From Turneriella parva DSM 21527 (GTDB taxonomy: Bacteria > Spirochaetota > Leptospiria > Turneriellales > Turneriellaceae), in assembly GCF_000266885.1 (NCBI RefSeq), contig NC_018020.1, positions 1,984,001 through 2,048,000 of the forward strand: DNA of 64,000 nt, written 5' to 3'. Each line of letters begins with the position of its first letter. The stretch's first letter is position 1. This document shows positions 37,362 through 45,739 of the stretch, piece by piece. The position numbers and the translations under genes are program-made. The notes below the pieces were generated by a model that was not told the origin of the DNA, did not search any database, and saw nothing but the letters and a program-made list of their open reading frames with translations.

Positions 37362-38039
37362 TTAAGGCTTTCGCTTTGCAGTTGTTGTGGTCTCAGCTTC
37401 GCTGTCGCCGTCATCGAGGCGCCAGATGTCGTCTGTCAGCCGGTAATACCGAAAAGTCGAAGAGTCTTGAATCAGCCGGCATTTTTCGTCGCGGTCACTC
37501 TGCCGCTCCGTGACGATCAGCAGGCGGTTGTCGTTCTTGTCGCGCTGCCAGGTCGCCATTTGACCGACATTACCTTCGCAGCGCTGCTGCAAAGATTGCG
37601 CGAATTGAATTTCTGAACCATGTTGGTCACGCGTATAGCCGATTTCTCCCGATGACTGCACGGTAACTGGCTGGTAATTGACCTGTCTCTCTTCTGCATC
37701 AACCACCTCAGTTCTTATGAACAGATATTTTGTCGCCCCCACTTCAATGGAATCGGCAATTTCGCCATCAAATTGCTGTGCGAATTCACAGTTTGCCCCG
37801 GTAAAGAAAGCTGTAACAATTTTCGGGCCGGCCTCTTGATCATCGGGGTCGGCCGGTAAAGTGATTTGCACCGCAGAGACCATCGGGTTCAGACGGGTAA
37901 CGCGCTTCTGTACCACGAGTGGATTTTCTTCGTCACCACCAAAGTTTTCCTGTGCCCAGGCGTTTGCAGCCTCACCGGCATCGGGGCATGCATAGAGCGG
38001 TACGTGCAGCAGCAATAGAAACAAAAAGGTCACTCGCAT
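37362..38039 (-). CDS. Secreted protein of unknown function
   Basis: 225 residues. MRVTFLFLLLLHVPLYAC is a cleavable signal peptide, possibly a lipobox-like LYAC. The mature domain has four further Cys (ANCEFA, RCEG, KCRLIQ) and ends in a Glu/Thr-rich tail. Not recognised. 89 bp from the divergent cyclase gene. Confidence 0.72.
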   Translation of the reverse strand: MRVTFLFLLLLHVPLYACPDAGEAANAWAQENFGGDEENPLVVQKRVTRLNPMVSAVQITLPADPDDQEAGPKIVTAFFTGANCEFAQQFDGEIADSIEVGATKYLFIRTEVVDAEERQVNYQPVTVQSSGEIGYTRDQHGSEIQFAQSLQQRCEGNVGQMATWQRDKNDNRLLIVTERQSDRDEKCRLIQDSSTFRYYRLTDDIWRLDDGDSEAETTTTAKRKP

Positions 38040-38128
38040 ATGCCTTTGACGCCCGCCAACGCCGATCGTTCGGGAAAATTGATCTTTAAGGCGCTTGACA
38101 GTACCTGAATCATTCGGGGCTCACGACT

Positions 38129-39811
38129 ATGCAGTGGACCCAGGCACCTATTCTGATACGTATTCGTTTTTTCGCGTCTCTCGTGCTCGTGTTCTATACC
38201 GCGACGCATTTTATGAACCACGCACTGGGCCTTGTTTCGCTTGAAGCGCTTGAAGAAGGCCGCAAGGTTTTTCTCGCCTTCTGGCGCAATACAGTATTCC
38301 AGTTTCTTTTTCCCGTGGCGCTGTTTCTGCATGCACAGAGTTCTCTCTGGCGCCTGATGTTCAGGCAGGCATGGCATTTCAGCCGCACTGAAAAAATCAA
38401 GATCTACACAGGTCTCGCAATACCCTTCATTCTGCTGATGCACCTTGCGGGCACGCGGGCGCAGTGGTGGTTGTTCGGCTACAACGACACGTATTCATAT
38501 TACCTGATGCAGAACGTCAAAGACGGCGGCATCTGGTTTGTGGTGGTCATGAGCCTCATTGTCTGGGTGCATGCCTGGTATGGGGCTACGGCAACGCTCG
38601 ATCTGAAACCGTGGTTTGCGCGCTACCGCACCGCCTTTCTCGTTTTGTGGATCGCGCTGCCAACTCTCGGGCTCGCCGGTGTGCTGGCTGCCGCCACAGA
38701 AATCACCAGACGTGCGGCCTCTGCAGACTGGGTGCAGCAGATTCTTGCGAACCACGGCGGCGATGAGAAGGAGGTTCTCAGAGTCAAAATGCTTGTCTAT
38801 GCGCTGCTGGTTGGCGCGTACCTGCTGCTCATGGCTGCTCTCTGGGCAATGCGCAGGCTTGTGAATCACCGTGCCGGCAGCAAGGCCACGATCAACGTGC
38901 AATATGCCGATGGCCCTGCGGTTAAGACCGCATCGGGTACCAGCTTGCTCGAAGTGAGTCTCTTGAATGGTATCGAGCACGCGCACGTGTGCGGCGGCAA
39001 TGGCAGGTGCTCTACCTGCCGCGTGCGTGTGCTCACGGGCTTAACAAATATCTCCCGGGCAGAATCTTCTGAACAGAGTTTGCTGAACCGCATTGGCGCA
39101 GAAGGTGATGTGCGCCTTGCCTGCCAGGCTCGGGTCACAGGCGATGTCAAAATTGCCCCCCTCATTGGCCTCGGAGAATCGGTGGCCAATGCAATGCGCC
39201 GAAAACCCGAAGCCGATGGCATCGAACGCGAGGTTGTCGTGTTTTTTTCAGACCTGAAGGGCTTCACTTCATTTTCAGAGAGCCGGCTGCCATATGACGT
39301 CGTGTTTGTGCTCAATCAATATTTTCGCAGCATGGGAAAAATCATCGAAGATGCCGGGGGCTACATCGATAAATTTATCGGTGATGGCATTATGGCAATT
39401 TTCGGATTGTCTGAATCGATTGACATTGCCGCGCAGCACGCGATCGAAGCGGCGCTGAAAATGCACGGGCAGTTGGCACTGATGAATGAATTTCTCGCCG
39501 CAGAGCTGAGGCAGCCGCTTGAACTGCGTATCGGCTTACACTCCGGCCCGGCAATCATTGGTGAAATTGGCTATGGCAAAGCAGCGCACCTGACGGCGAT
39601 TGGTGACGTTGTGAACACGGCGAGCCGACTTGAGCACGCGAATAAGAAGCTGGGAACCTGGCTACTCGTGTCTGATGCAGTCATGTCTCACTCAAAGCGC
39701 GAGGCTTTCGCTGATGCGCTGCAGCTGCGCATTCGCCTGCGTGGCAAAAGCGACGTACTGGCCGTGCATGGAGTGCGGATTGAGAGACGCACTGCTCTTG
39801 CTGAAACTTAA
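38129..39811 (+). CDS. Membrane adenylate cyclase with heme-type anchor and 2Fe-2S domain
   Basis: 560 residues in three parts. Residues 1-240 have about six helices with His27, His31, His68, His105 and His148 placed as in succinate-dehydrogenase-like diheme cytochrome b anchors. Residues 255-345 are a plant-type 2Fe-2S ferredoxin domain (Cys288, Cys294, Cys297 and Cys332 in CGGNGRCSTC...C). Residues 368-550 are a class III cyclase catalytic domain (FFSDLKGF with Asp375, FIGDGIMAIFG with Asp419, Lys415 as base-selecting residue). This would sense redox state or heme ligand and make cAMP. Directly upstream (2 bp) of a barrel-like protein gene. Confidence 0.9.
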   Translation: MQWTQAPILIRIRFFASLVLVFYTATHFMNHALGLVSLEALEEGRKVFLAFWRNTVFQFLFPVALFLHAQSSLWRLMFRQAWHFSRTEKIKIYTGLAIPFILLMHLAGTRAQWWLFGYNDTYSYYLMQNVKDGGIWFVVVMSLIVWVHAWYGATATLDLKPWFARYRTAFLVLWIALPTLGLAGVLAAATEITRRAASADWVQQILANHGGDEKEVLRVKMLVYALLVGAYLLLMAALWAMRRLVNHRAGSKATINVQYADGPAVKTASGTSLLEVSLLNGIEHAHVCGGNGRCSTCRVRVLTGLTNISRAESSEQSLLNRIGAEGDVRLACQARVTGDVKIAPLIGLGESVANAMRRKPEADGIEREVVVFFSDLKGFTSFSESRLPYDVVFVLNQYFRSMGKIIEDAGGYIDKFIGDGIMAIFGLSESIDIAAQHAIEAALKMHGQLALMNEFLAAELRQPLELRIGLHSGPAIIGEIGYGKAAHLTAIGDVVNTASRLEHANKKLGTWLLVSDAVMSHSKREAFADALQLRIRLRGKSDVLAVHGVRIERRTALAET

Positions 39812-39813
39812 AC

Positions 39814-40368
39814 ATGCCGGCACAGCGACATAGGCACTTACGGTTCATAACGCTGAGGTTAGAAATCCTCATCGTTGCCTTCACTTTCACCTCAGGCACG
39901 TTCGCCGCAGAACGTCGGGCTGCCGTGAGCTTCGCGCCGGGATTTCTGACCGCTCAGGGGGCGGTGGCGTACGGCGTTGGCGCCGAAGCGGAGTGGTATG
40001 GCCGCGCGGGTGTCTCGGTGCGTGGCGATCTCTATGCTCTGCTGGGGGCTTCGAAAAGTCTCGCGTTGCAGCAGATTTACCAGGCGATGCTCGGTATCGC
40101 GTACAATTTCGAGCGCTCAGGGCCGCTCGCGCCGTTCGTCGGTTTTCAGCCCGGGTTTGGTTTTGCGTCGGTTAGAAACGGCATTGCCGATGGTCTCTAC
40201 CTTTACCCCGTCATGTCGCCGCTTTTCGGCGCGCACCTGTTCGCCAGCGAAGGCTGGCAGGTCTCGGGCCATGTTCGTTACGTATTCGGCGAAATGAATT
40301 ATGCCGAAACCGGGGCCGTCTACCTCAGCGAGTTTAGGGCGGGGGTTAGCCTCGGGCAAACTTTTTAA
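39814..40368 (+). CDS. Outer-membrane barrel-like protein
   Basis: 184 residues. Signal peptide ending TSGTFAAE. The mature part has alternating hydrophobic strands (LTAQGAVAYGVGAEAEWYGR, GIAYNFERSGPLAPFVGFQP) and ends in Phe, the classic outer-membrane C-terminus. Two bases after the cyclase stop, so translated with it; what the pair does together is unknown. Starts the palindrome pair 40370-40436. Confidence 0.7.
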   Translation: MPAQRHRHLRFITLRLEILIVAFTFTSGTFAAERRAAVSFAPGFLTAQGAVAYGVGAEAEWYGRAGVSVRGDLYALLGASKSLALQQIYQAMLGIAYNFERSGPLAPFVGFQPGFGFASVRNGIADGLYLYPVMSPLFGAHLFASEGWQVSGHVRYVFGEMNYAETGAVYLSEFRAGVSLGQTF

Positions 40369-40369
40369 C

Positions 40370-40410
40370 TTGTGCGAGACACCGCGGCCTTAGCGCGGTG
40401 TCTCGCACAA
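40370..40410. repeat. 17-bp-arm palindrome after the barrel gene
   Basis: TTGTGCGAGACACCGCG (40370-40386), 7-nt loop, exact reverse complement (40394-40410). Starts 2 nt after the TAA. No T-run follows. Confidence 0.82.
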
Positions 40411-40436
40411 ATTCTGTAGCGTTTGCTACAGAATTT
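40409..40436 (+). promoter_or_regulatory. Candidate operator, same core as at the thiolase gene
   Basis: AAATTCTGTAGC-GTTT-GCTACAGAATTT, 12-bp arms. Its 16-nt centre TGTAGCGTTTGCTACA (40415-40430) differs at one position from 2737-2752. It lies 71 nt before the ATG of the PF10118 gene. The flanking arms differ from the thiolase site but are still self-complementary. A TetR- or GntR-type repressor is a guess. Confidence 0.6.
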
Positions 40437-40501
40437 ATTGACGCTTTGTTCACTATTTGCCTCACGGAGCCACTGTGGGCCAGCGGCCCCGAGGGGGTTT
40501 T

Positions 40502-41326
40502 ATGCAAATGACCGTGAGAAAAAATAAGGACACTTTTGCCGAGCCGGTGCCGGCGCACTGGGCGGGCAAAGACGCGCTGCAGAGCCATGTGCTCAACACG
40601 CTCAGCCTTATGTTTCCCGATGGTGAATCTTTCTTTATTCGTTCAGTAAAACACTTCGCCGATCGTGTCACCGACCCCAAAATGCAGGCGGATATCAAAG
40701 CGTTCGTGGGGCAAGAGATGCAGCACAGCATGGCGCACGAGCGTTTCAACAAAGCGGTCGCCGAAAACGTCGGCAATATGGATTGGTTCATGTGGCTCTT
40801 CACGGTGCCGACGTTTGAATGGCTCGAACCTTTTGTGCGCAAAAATCTCGGCTTTGAGTTTTTGCACCAGTGGGCGCTTTCAGTGACTGCAGCCGCCGAG
40901 AACATGACGGCGGGCTTTGCGCAGTCGCTTTTTCAGCCGGGCGAACTTGAGAAGATCAAACGCGCCGATGTGCGCGAGCTCTACGCCTGGCACGCCGCAG
41001 AAGAGATGGAGCACCGCGACCTCGCATTCGACGTGCTCGAACTGGTCGGCGGTAACAACTATGCTATGCGCATGTCGGGTATGGCGTTCGCGTATGGTAT
41101 CATTACCGCGTATGTCGCGCTGGGTACTTCATATCTGGTATTGAAAGACAAAGAGTTTCCCTGGGCGACATTGCCGCAGCAGCTCGTTGATCTTTTTACC
41201 AAAGAGAATTCACTGGGCCGCGTGTTCTTCGAAGGTATGGTCGACTACATGCGCCTGAATTTTCACCCAAGCCAGCAGCCGATGCACCCCGATGCTTTGG
41301 CGTATCTGGAAAAGATGGCGTCGTAG
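40502..41326 (+). CDS. PF10118-type metal-dependent hydrolase (ferritin-like)
   Basis: 274 residues. A helical, metal-site-rich protein: FVGQEMQHSMAHERFN, WLEPFVRKNLGFEF and WHAAEEMEHRDLAFDVLE give repeated Glu/His pairs typical of a di-iron-like carboxylate/His site; this matches the PF10118 metal-dependent hydrolase family, whose members sit near fatty-acid and ketone oxidation genes. ATG after GAGGGGG. Probably under the same control as the monooxygenase/thiolase cluster. It ends KMAS-stop inside a mirror palindrome. Confidence 0.88.
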   Translation: MQMTVRKNKDTFAEPVPAHWAGKDALQSHVLNTLSLMFPDGESFFIRSVKHFADRVTDPKMQADIKAFVGQEMQHSMAHERFNKAVAENVGNMDWFMWLFTVPTFEWLEPFVRKNLGFEFLHQWALSVTAAAENMTAGFAQSLFQPGELEKIKRADVRELYAWHAAEEMEHRDLAFDVLELVGGNNYAMRMSGMAFAYGIITAYVALGTSYLVLKDKEFPWATLPQQLVDLFTKENSLGRVFFEGMVDYMRLNFHPSQQPMHPDALAYLEKMAS

Positions 41327-41347
41327 CGCGCAGCGCTACGATGCCAT
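41315..41347. repeat. 15-bp-arm palindrome holding both stop codons, mirrored Met-Ala-Ser ends
   Basis: ATGGCGTCGTAGCGC (41315-41329), loop GCA, and GCGCTACGATGCCAT (41333-41347), one G-T mispair. The left arm holds the PF10118 TAG (41324-41326), the right arm the amidase TAG (41336-41338, minus). Read from both sides the arms encode Met-Ala-Ser-stop for both proteins. Confidence 0.88.
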
Positions 41348-42748
41348 AATCTTCTTGAACGGCTTCGCCGCCTCGAGCAAAAACGCAATCTCGAGCAGCG
41401 TGCGTTCGTCGCCGTGCGCCGCCTGAAACTGCACCGCAATCGGCAGACCCGCTTTCGATACGCCCATCGGCAGCGAAATTGCCGGGCTGCCCGCGGCGTT
41501 GTTGAGCGGCGTGAATGCGACGTACTCGGTCAGGCGTTCGAACAGGGTTTCAAACGGCGTCTCGGGGTTCAGGTGTCCGAGTTTGGGTACAGTGTGTCCG
41601 AGCACGGGGGATAGCACCGCGTCATAATCTTTCATCACCTGCGCGTAAAGATCAGCCGACCTGTACATGCGGTAGAGCATCATCGGCGTTGAAAGAATGT
41701 GTTTCTTATAGTGATCGATAAGCCCGCGGCTGAACGCGTCGAGTTTGGTCGCGTCAAAGTCGGGCGCGAGCACGAACCTGCCGAATGTGCCGAGCAGAAA
41801 CGCAAGCATCGACCAGTAGAGCGTGAAATCGGCGATAAAGCTTTTGGGTACTGGCAGCGGCATCGCCTCAACGCGGTGGCCGAGAGATTCCAGCAGTTTT
41901 GCCGTGTCTTCGACGACGGTACGCGTTTCTGCGCAGGTGGCATGGCCGTTGATCGAATCGATCACCAAACCGATGCGGAGTTTTTTCTTCGACGGGCCTT
42001 CGACGTGGCCGATAGGTTTCAGCTGTGGGTTCTTGTACACAGTCTCCATCGCCGCGTGAAAGCGCGCAGTGTCTCTGACAGATCGCGTCACCACACCTTC
42101 GCTGACGATATTCACCGGCATTGAATTCGCCGAGCTGTTATTGCGGTGGCGGTTGCGTGTCGGTTTGAGTCCGACAAGGCCGCAGCATGCAGCCGGCACA
42201 CGAATCGAACCGCCGCCGTCATTCGCGTGCGCAATCGGCACGACACCGGCGGCGACGAGTGCGGCCGAACCGCCCGACGAACCACCGGCTGAGTAGTCGG
42301 TGTTCCACGGGTTGCGTGTCGGGTGTTCGCCCGCAAACTCAGTCGAGGCGTTGAAGCCAAATTCGGGCAATGAGCTTTTGCCCAGCACGTTGAAGCCCAG
42401 TGCGAGGTATTGTTCTGTGTAGTCGCCGTGCTTTGCCGCGATCTTTGCGGTGAACGCGCGCGAACCGTTGCGTGTTGGAAACCCCTCAAGATCGGCGTTG
42501 TCTTTGATAAACGTCGGTACTCCCGCGAAGGCGGCCTGCCCGATTGGGGCATTGGCGGCATAGAGCGCTGCGTCGAAAGCGGGAACCTCTATCGCATTCA
42601 AGACTGAATTGACTTTTTGTGCACGCGCGATGGCAGCTTCGGTGACTTCAAGCGCACTCAGTTTGCGGTGTCTGATCAGCTCAGCGATACCAGTCGCGTC
42701 GTCGTCACCCAGAGCATCGTTTGTAAAGGCGTGTACCGGCTTATTCAT
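41336..42748 (-). CDS. Amidase signature family hydrolase
   Basis: 470 residues. Ser-cisSer-Lys triad: Lys in TFIKDNAD, and the glycine/serine-rich [18 protein letters not shown] with both Ser. [22 protein letters not shown] and the amidase end [16 protein letters not shown] follow. Splits a carboxamide or a nylon/6-aminohexanoate-type substrate; the true substrate is unknown. No gatB/C neighbours, so not a tRNA amidotransferase. Confidence 0.9.
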   Translation of the reverse strand: MNKPVHAFTNDALGDDDATGIAELIRHRKLSALEVTEAAIARAQKVNSVLNAIEVPAFDAALYAANAPIGQAAFAGVPTFIKDNADLEGFPTRNGSRAFTAKIAAKHGDYTEQYLALGFNVLGKSSLPEFGFNASTEFAGEHPTRNPWNTDYSAGGSSGGSAALVAAGVVPIAHANDGGGSIRVPAACCGLVGLKPTRNRHRNNSSANSMPVNIVSEGVVTRSVRDTARFHAAMETVYKNPQLKPIGHVEGPSKKKLRIGLVIDSINGHATCAETRTVVEDTAKLLESLGHRVEAMPLPVPKSFIADFTLYWSMLAFLLGTFGRFVLAPDFDATKLDAFSRGLIDHYKKHILSTPMMLYRMYRSADLYAQVMKDYDAVLSPVLGHTVPKLGHLNPETPFETLFERLTEYVAFTPLNNAAGSPAISLPMGVSKAGLPIAVQFQAAHGDERTLLEIAFLLEAAKPFKKIMAS

Positions 42749-42865
42749 GGGTATAATCTCCTACCGGTAGCCCGGGCTGCAGTAAATTTCGTGTCCGAAA
42801 ATACTGAGTACAGCGTAATATGTGCGAGAGGAGAAAATCCTCATTTTTCTCAGGAGACAATTAAA

Positions 42866-43198
42866 ATGAAAAAACTGTTCACAATTCTGTCGCTCGTCAT
42901 CGCTGCGACATTCGTAGCGCCCGTAATGGCACAAGAAGCATCTACTGCACCAGCGGCAGCAGAAACAAAAGAAAGCAAAGCGGCAGCTAAAAAAGCAGCG
43001 GCAGAAGAAAAGAAAGCCAAAGCGAAAGCAGCACGCGAAGAAAAAGCAGCGAAAGCTAAAGCAGCGAAAGAAGAAAAGGCAGCTAAAGCAAAGGCAGCCA
43101 AAGAAGCTAAGGCAGCAGCCAAAGCAGAAAAAGCAGCTAAAGCGAAAGCTGAAAAAGAAGCAAAAGCAGCAGAAAAAGCCGCTAAAGCTGGCAAATAA
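42866..43198 (+). CDS. Exported Lys/Ala-rich 11-residue repeat protein
   Basis: 110 residues. A clear signal peptide (MKKLFTILSLVIAATFVAPVMAQ) is followed by about 88 residues of Ala, Lys and Glu in 11-residue periods such as AKAKAAKEEKA. That period and composition are typical of LEA group-3-like or apolipoprotein-type amphipathic helices. GGAGA ribosome-binding site and a strong Rho-independent terminator 15 bp downstream suggest high expression. Role (periplasmic chaperone, stress or envelope linker) is inferred only. Confidence 0.85.
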   Translation: MKKLFTILSLVIAATFVAPVMAQEASTAPAAAETKESKAAAKKAAAEEKKAKAKAAREEKAAKAKAAKEEKAAKAKAAKEAKAAAKAEKAAKAKAEKEAKAAEKAAKAGK

Positions 43199-43212
43199 TT
43201 CTCAGCCAACTG

Positions 43213-43247
43213 CTAATAAAAAGGCCGGCGTAAGCCGGCTTTTTTAT
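43213..43247 (+). terminator. Rho-independent terminator
   Basis: AAAAAGGCCGGC, loop GTAA, GCCGGCTTTTTT: strong G+C stem and a T-run on the plus strand. With AAAAA on the other side it also works on the minus strand, so it can serve the convergent SDR gene, which ends at 43251. Confidence 0.9.
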
Positions 43248-43250
43248 TAG

Positions 43251-43940
43251 CTACCATGAGATTTCTTTTTTATCGCGCAAGAACTTGCCGGTCGGCACCT
43301 TGTCTGCCGTTGCAAGCCAGACAATCGTTTCAGCTCCCTGTTCAACCTCGCGCGTCGCGCGTTCACCGCCCATGTCGGTTTTCACCCATCCCGGGCAGAC
43401 TGAGTTCACACTGATCTTGTCAGCAGCGAGGTCATTGGCGAAGATACGCGTCACGGCATTCAGCGCGGTTTTAGAAATGCGGTAGCCTGGGTAGCCGCCG
43501 TTCATTTCAGTCAGACCACCCATGCCGCTTGAAAGGTTAATGATGCGCGCATCACCAGACTTTCTCAAAAGCGGCAACAGTGCCTCAATCATGCGGTAGG
43601 GCCCGAGCACGTTGGTGTCAAACGTCTGGCGAATGATGTCGATATCTGCCTTCGTGCTGTCGCTGCCTTCGAGAAAGATACCGGCATTGTTCACAAGTAC
43701 GTCGAGTTTTCCGTAGCGCTCTTCGACATATTGAACCAGATGGCGCACCTGCTTCTCGTCGCGAACATCGCAGGCGCACGCATCGGTGATGACCCCTTCT
43801 GCGGCCAGATCGTCTTGCGCATCGCGAACGTGGTCGGGGTTACGCCCGGTGAGAATCGTCTTGTGACCACTGCGCGCAAGCTGGCGAATAGTCTCTTTGC
43901 CGATGCCGCGGTTGGCGCCGGTGACCAGTATCACTTTCAT
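43251..43940 (-). CDS. Short-chain dehydrogenase/reductase
   Basis: 229 residues from the ATG at 43940. Classical SDR: VTGANRGIGKETI, LVNNAGIFLEG, NLSSGMGG and YPGYRISKTALNA (Tyr-x3-Lys). PGWVKTDMGG is the C-terminal substrate-loop block. Most like carbonyl-reductase type enzymes acting on a broad set of ketones/aldehydes with NADPH. Confidence 0.9.
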   Translation of the reverse strand: MKVILVTGANRGIGKETIRQLARSGHKTILTGRNPDHVRDAQDDLAAEGVITDACACDVRDEKQVRHLVQYVEERYGKLDVLVNNAGIFLEGSDSTKADIDIIRQTFDTNVLGPYRMIEALLPLLRKSGDARIINLSSGMGGLTEMNGGYPGYRISKTALNAVTRIFANDLAADKISVNSVCPGWVKTDMGGERATREVEQGAETIVWLATADKVPTGKFLRDKKEISW

Positions 43941-44104
43941 GGCGGCAGCATATGGCACCGCCAACGGCGCGGCCAGCAAAAAGGGTTAAATCACAAAGCT
44001 CTTGCCGGCATAGCCTGTTCAGGTAACCGAACCGGTGAATCATGGCGATGCCAGCAAGAAACGGTGCTTTACCTTCGTGCCGAATATTTCTCATTTGAAC
44101 TAAT

Positions 44105-45001
44105 ATGTCTGCACGGGCCTTAATACTTTCGGGAGGCGGCGCCCGCGGTGCCTACCAGGCAGGTGTCTATCGATATCTTTCAGAAATAGACTGGAAGCCT
44201 GACCTCATCAGCGGCACATCTGTCGGGGCGATCAATGCCTGCGCCATTGCCTCGGGATTCGACGCCCGTAAACTGCAGACATTCTGGCTGAACATTGCGC
44301 AAGACAATGTATTTGCCTTTTCGTTCTGGCGAAAAATCTGGCAGTTTATTTCGCGCAGCGGATATTCAGCCGTTCTCGACACGACTCCGCTGCGAAAATT
44401 TCTCTCGCAAAATATCGACATGCGTGCGCTCGGCGAAAGTGATATCGCAGTGGTGATTTGTGCGATCAATATCGTTCGCTCGAGACTGCGGTTTTTTACC
44501 AACAAAGAAATAGGCGTTGATGAGATTATGGCTTCGAGCGCGATTCCGCTACTTTTTCCGTGGCAGAATGTGAACGGCGAACCACATTGGGACGGCGGAA
44601 TCATGGCGAATACGCCGATCTTGCCGGCGCTAGAGCGCGGTTCACGGGAGATTGTTGTCGTGCTGCTATCGCCTGTCGGTGGCACGCCTATGTCTATTCC
44701 CAAAAGCAGAAAAGGAATCGCTGAACTGATGCTCGAGCAGTCGCTTCTGGGTTCGTACCAATCATTTATGGCGGGCATTCAGTCAGAGAAGCGCATGCAT
44801 GAAGAGCTGCGTGAACAGGGTATTCTCGGCACGCTGCAAAGCATGATTCGCCCTCGCATCGTTTCGGGTGATACGAAGATTCTAACCGTGGCACCAAAAC
44901 GAATGCTCGGGGTAGCTTCGATGCTGAACTTTTCGAGAACTCAGGCCGAAGAACTCTTGATGCTCGGCTACGAAGACGCCAAAGAACAACTAGACTTCTA
45001 G
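44105..45001 (+). CDS. Patatin-like phospholipase
   Basis: 298 residues. GGGARGAYQAGV (oxyanion loop), SGTSVGAINAC with catalytic Ser and DGGIMANTP with catalytic Asp: the patatin Ser/Asp dyad. Lipid acyl hydrolase, likely in lipid turnover; no transporter or secretion signal is seen. The 164-bp gap before it (43941-44104) shows nothing recognisable apart from the likely promoters. Confidence 0.92.
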   Translation: MSARALILSGGGARGAYQAGVYRYLSEIDWKPDLISGTSVGAINACAIASGFDARKLQTFWLNIAQDNVFAFSFWRKIWQFISRSGYSAVLDTTPLRKFLSQNIDMRALGESDIAVVICAINIVRSRLRFFTNKEIGVDEIMASSAIPLLFPWQNVNGEPHWDGGIMANTPILPALERGSREIVVVLLSPVGGTPMSIPKSRKGIAELMLEQSLLGSYQSFMAGIQSEKRMHEELREQGILGTLQSMIRPRIVSGDTKILTVAPKRMLGVASMLNFSRTQAEELLMLGYEDAKEQLDF

Positions 45002-45011
45002 CAGTCTGCGC

Positions 45012-45644
45012 TCACGCCCGATAGACACCTGCGATAAATAGCAGGCCATAGTCAAACTCATCGCTTTTGACCGCGTGAAACCCCGCCGCTTCGATAGTTG
45101 CATGTGTGTCGCGGTTGAGTTGGCAGCCCTCTGCTAAATGGCGCCAAAACGGATTCATGAGATTTTGCACGCTCTGGCCGAGGCCGCTTTTGGCCCGCAC
45201 GTGTTCGAGGGCTATGAGTTTGCCGCCCGGCTTCAGCTGCCGGTAAAGAAGTGCGAGCGTCGCTGCCGGGTCTGGCACAGTGCACAGAACAAGTGTACAG
45301 ACGACTGCGTCGAAGCTGCCGGCGGGGTAGGCGGCGACGAGCCGCTCGTCTTCGAGCAGCCACGGCTCAACGCGTATGCGCGCAGCGAATTTTTCCCGTG
45401 AGAGTTTATCGAGTGCCTGTGTGCGCATCGCATCTGAGGGTTCAATTGCCAGCACTTCTGCCGCTGCAGCGTAAAATTCGAAGTTGATGCCGGTGCCGCA
45501 GCCAAGCTCGAGCACTCGACCGCTGAGATTGCCCAGAAGCGCTCTACGCCGGCCGCTGAGCGCATTTTTTTCGACGACGCTCATGAACGGGTCGTAGGCC
45601 GCCGAGAAAATCTTGTTGTACCAGCCGTTGTGTTCGTTGCTCAT
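45012..45644 (-). CDS. SAM-dependent methyltransferase
   Basis: 210 residues from the ATG at 45644. VLELGCGTGINFEFYA is the SAM motif I, DAVVCTLVLCTVPDP motif II, LKPGGKLIALEHV motif III. Small-molecule or lipid methyltransferase of the Methyltransf_11/UbiE-like kind; no quinone genes nearby. Starts 10 bp after the convergent patatin stop, read opposite. Confidence 0.87.
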   Translation of the reverse strand: MSNEHNGWYNKIFSAAYDPFMSVVEKNALSGRRRALLGNLSGRVLELGCGTGINFEFYAAAAEVLAIEPSDAMRTQALDKLSREKFAARIRVEPWLLEDERLVAAYPAGSFDAVVCTLVLCTVPDPAATLALLYRQLKPGGKLIALEHVRAKSGLGQSVQNLMNPFWRHLAEGCQLNRDTHATIEAAGFHAVKSDEFDYGLLFIAGVYRA

Positions 45645-45739
45645 AAACGCCAGCCAGGTTGCCGCAGTCAGTGTGGGTGGCAATAAGTACCCCGGGGTAT
45701 TTACTCTTTACGCGCCCGGCATTTGAGGTGATATTACCC

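Noticed and set aside
37185-37616. ORF opposite the ClC and secreted protein genes
   Set aside because: A shadow of two well-supported minus-strand genes.
43941-44104. Small RNA or gene between SDR and patatin
   Set aside because: No ORF, stable stem or terminator seen in these 164 bp.
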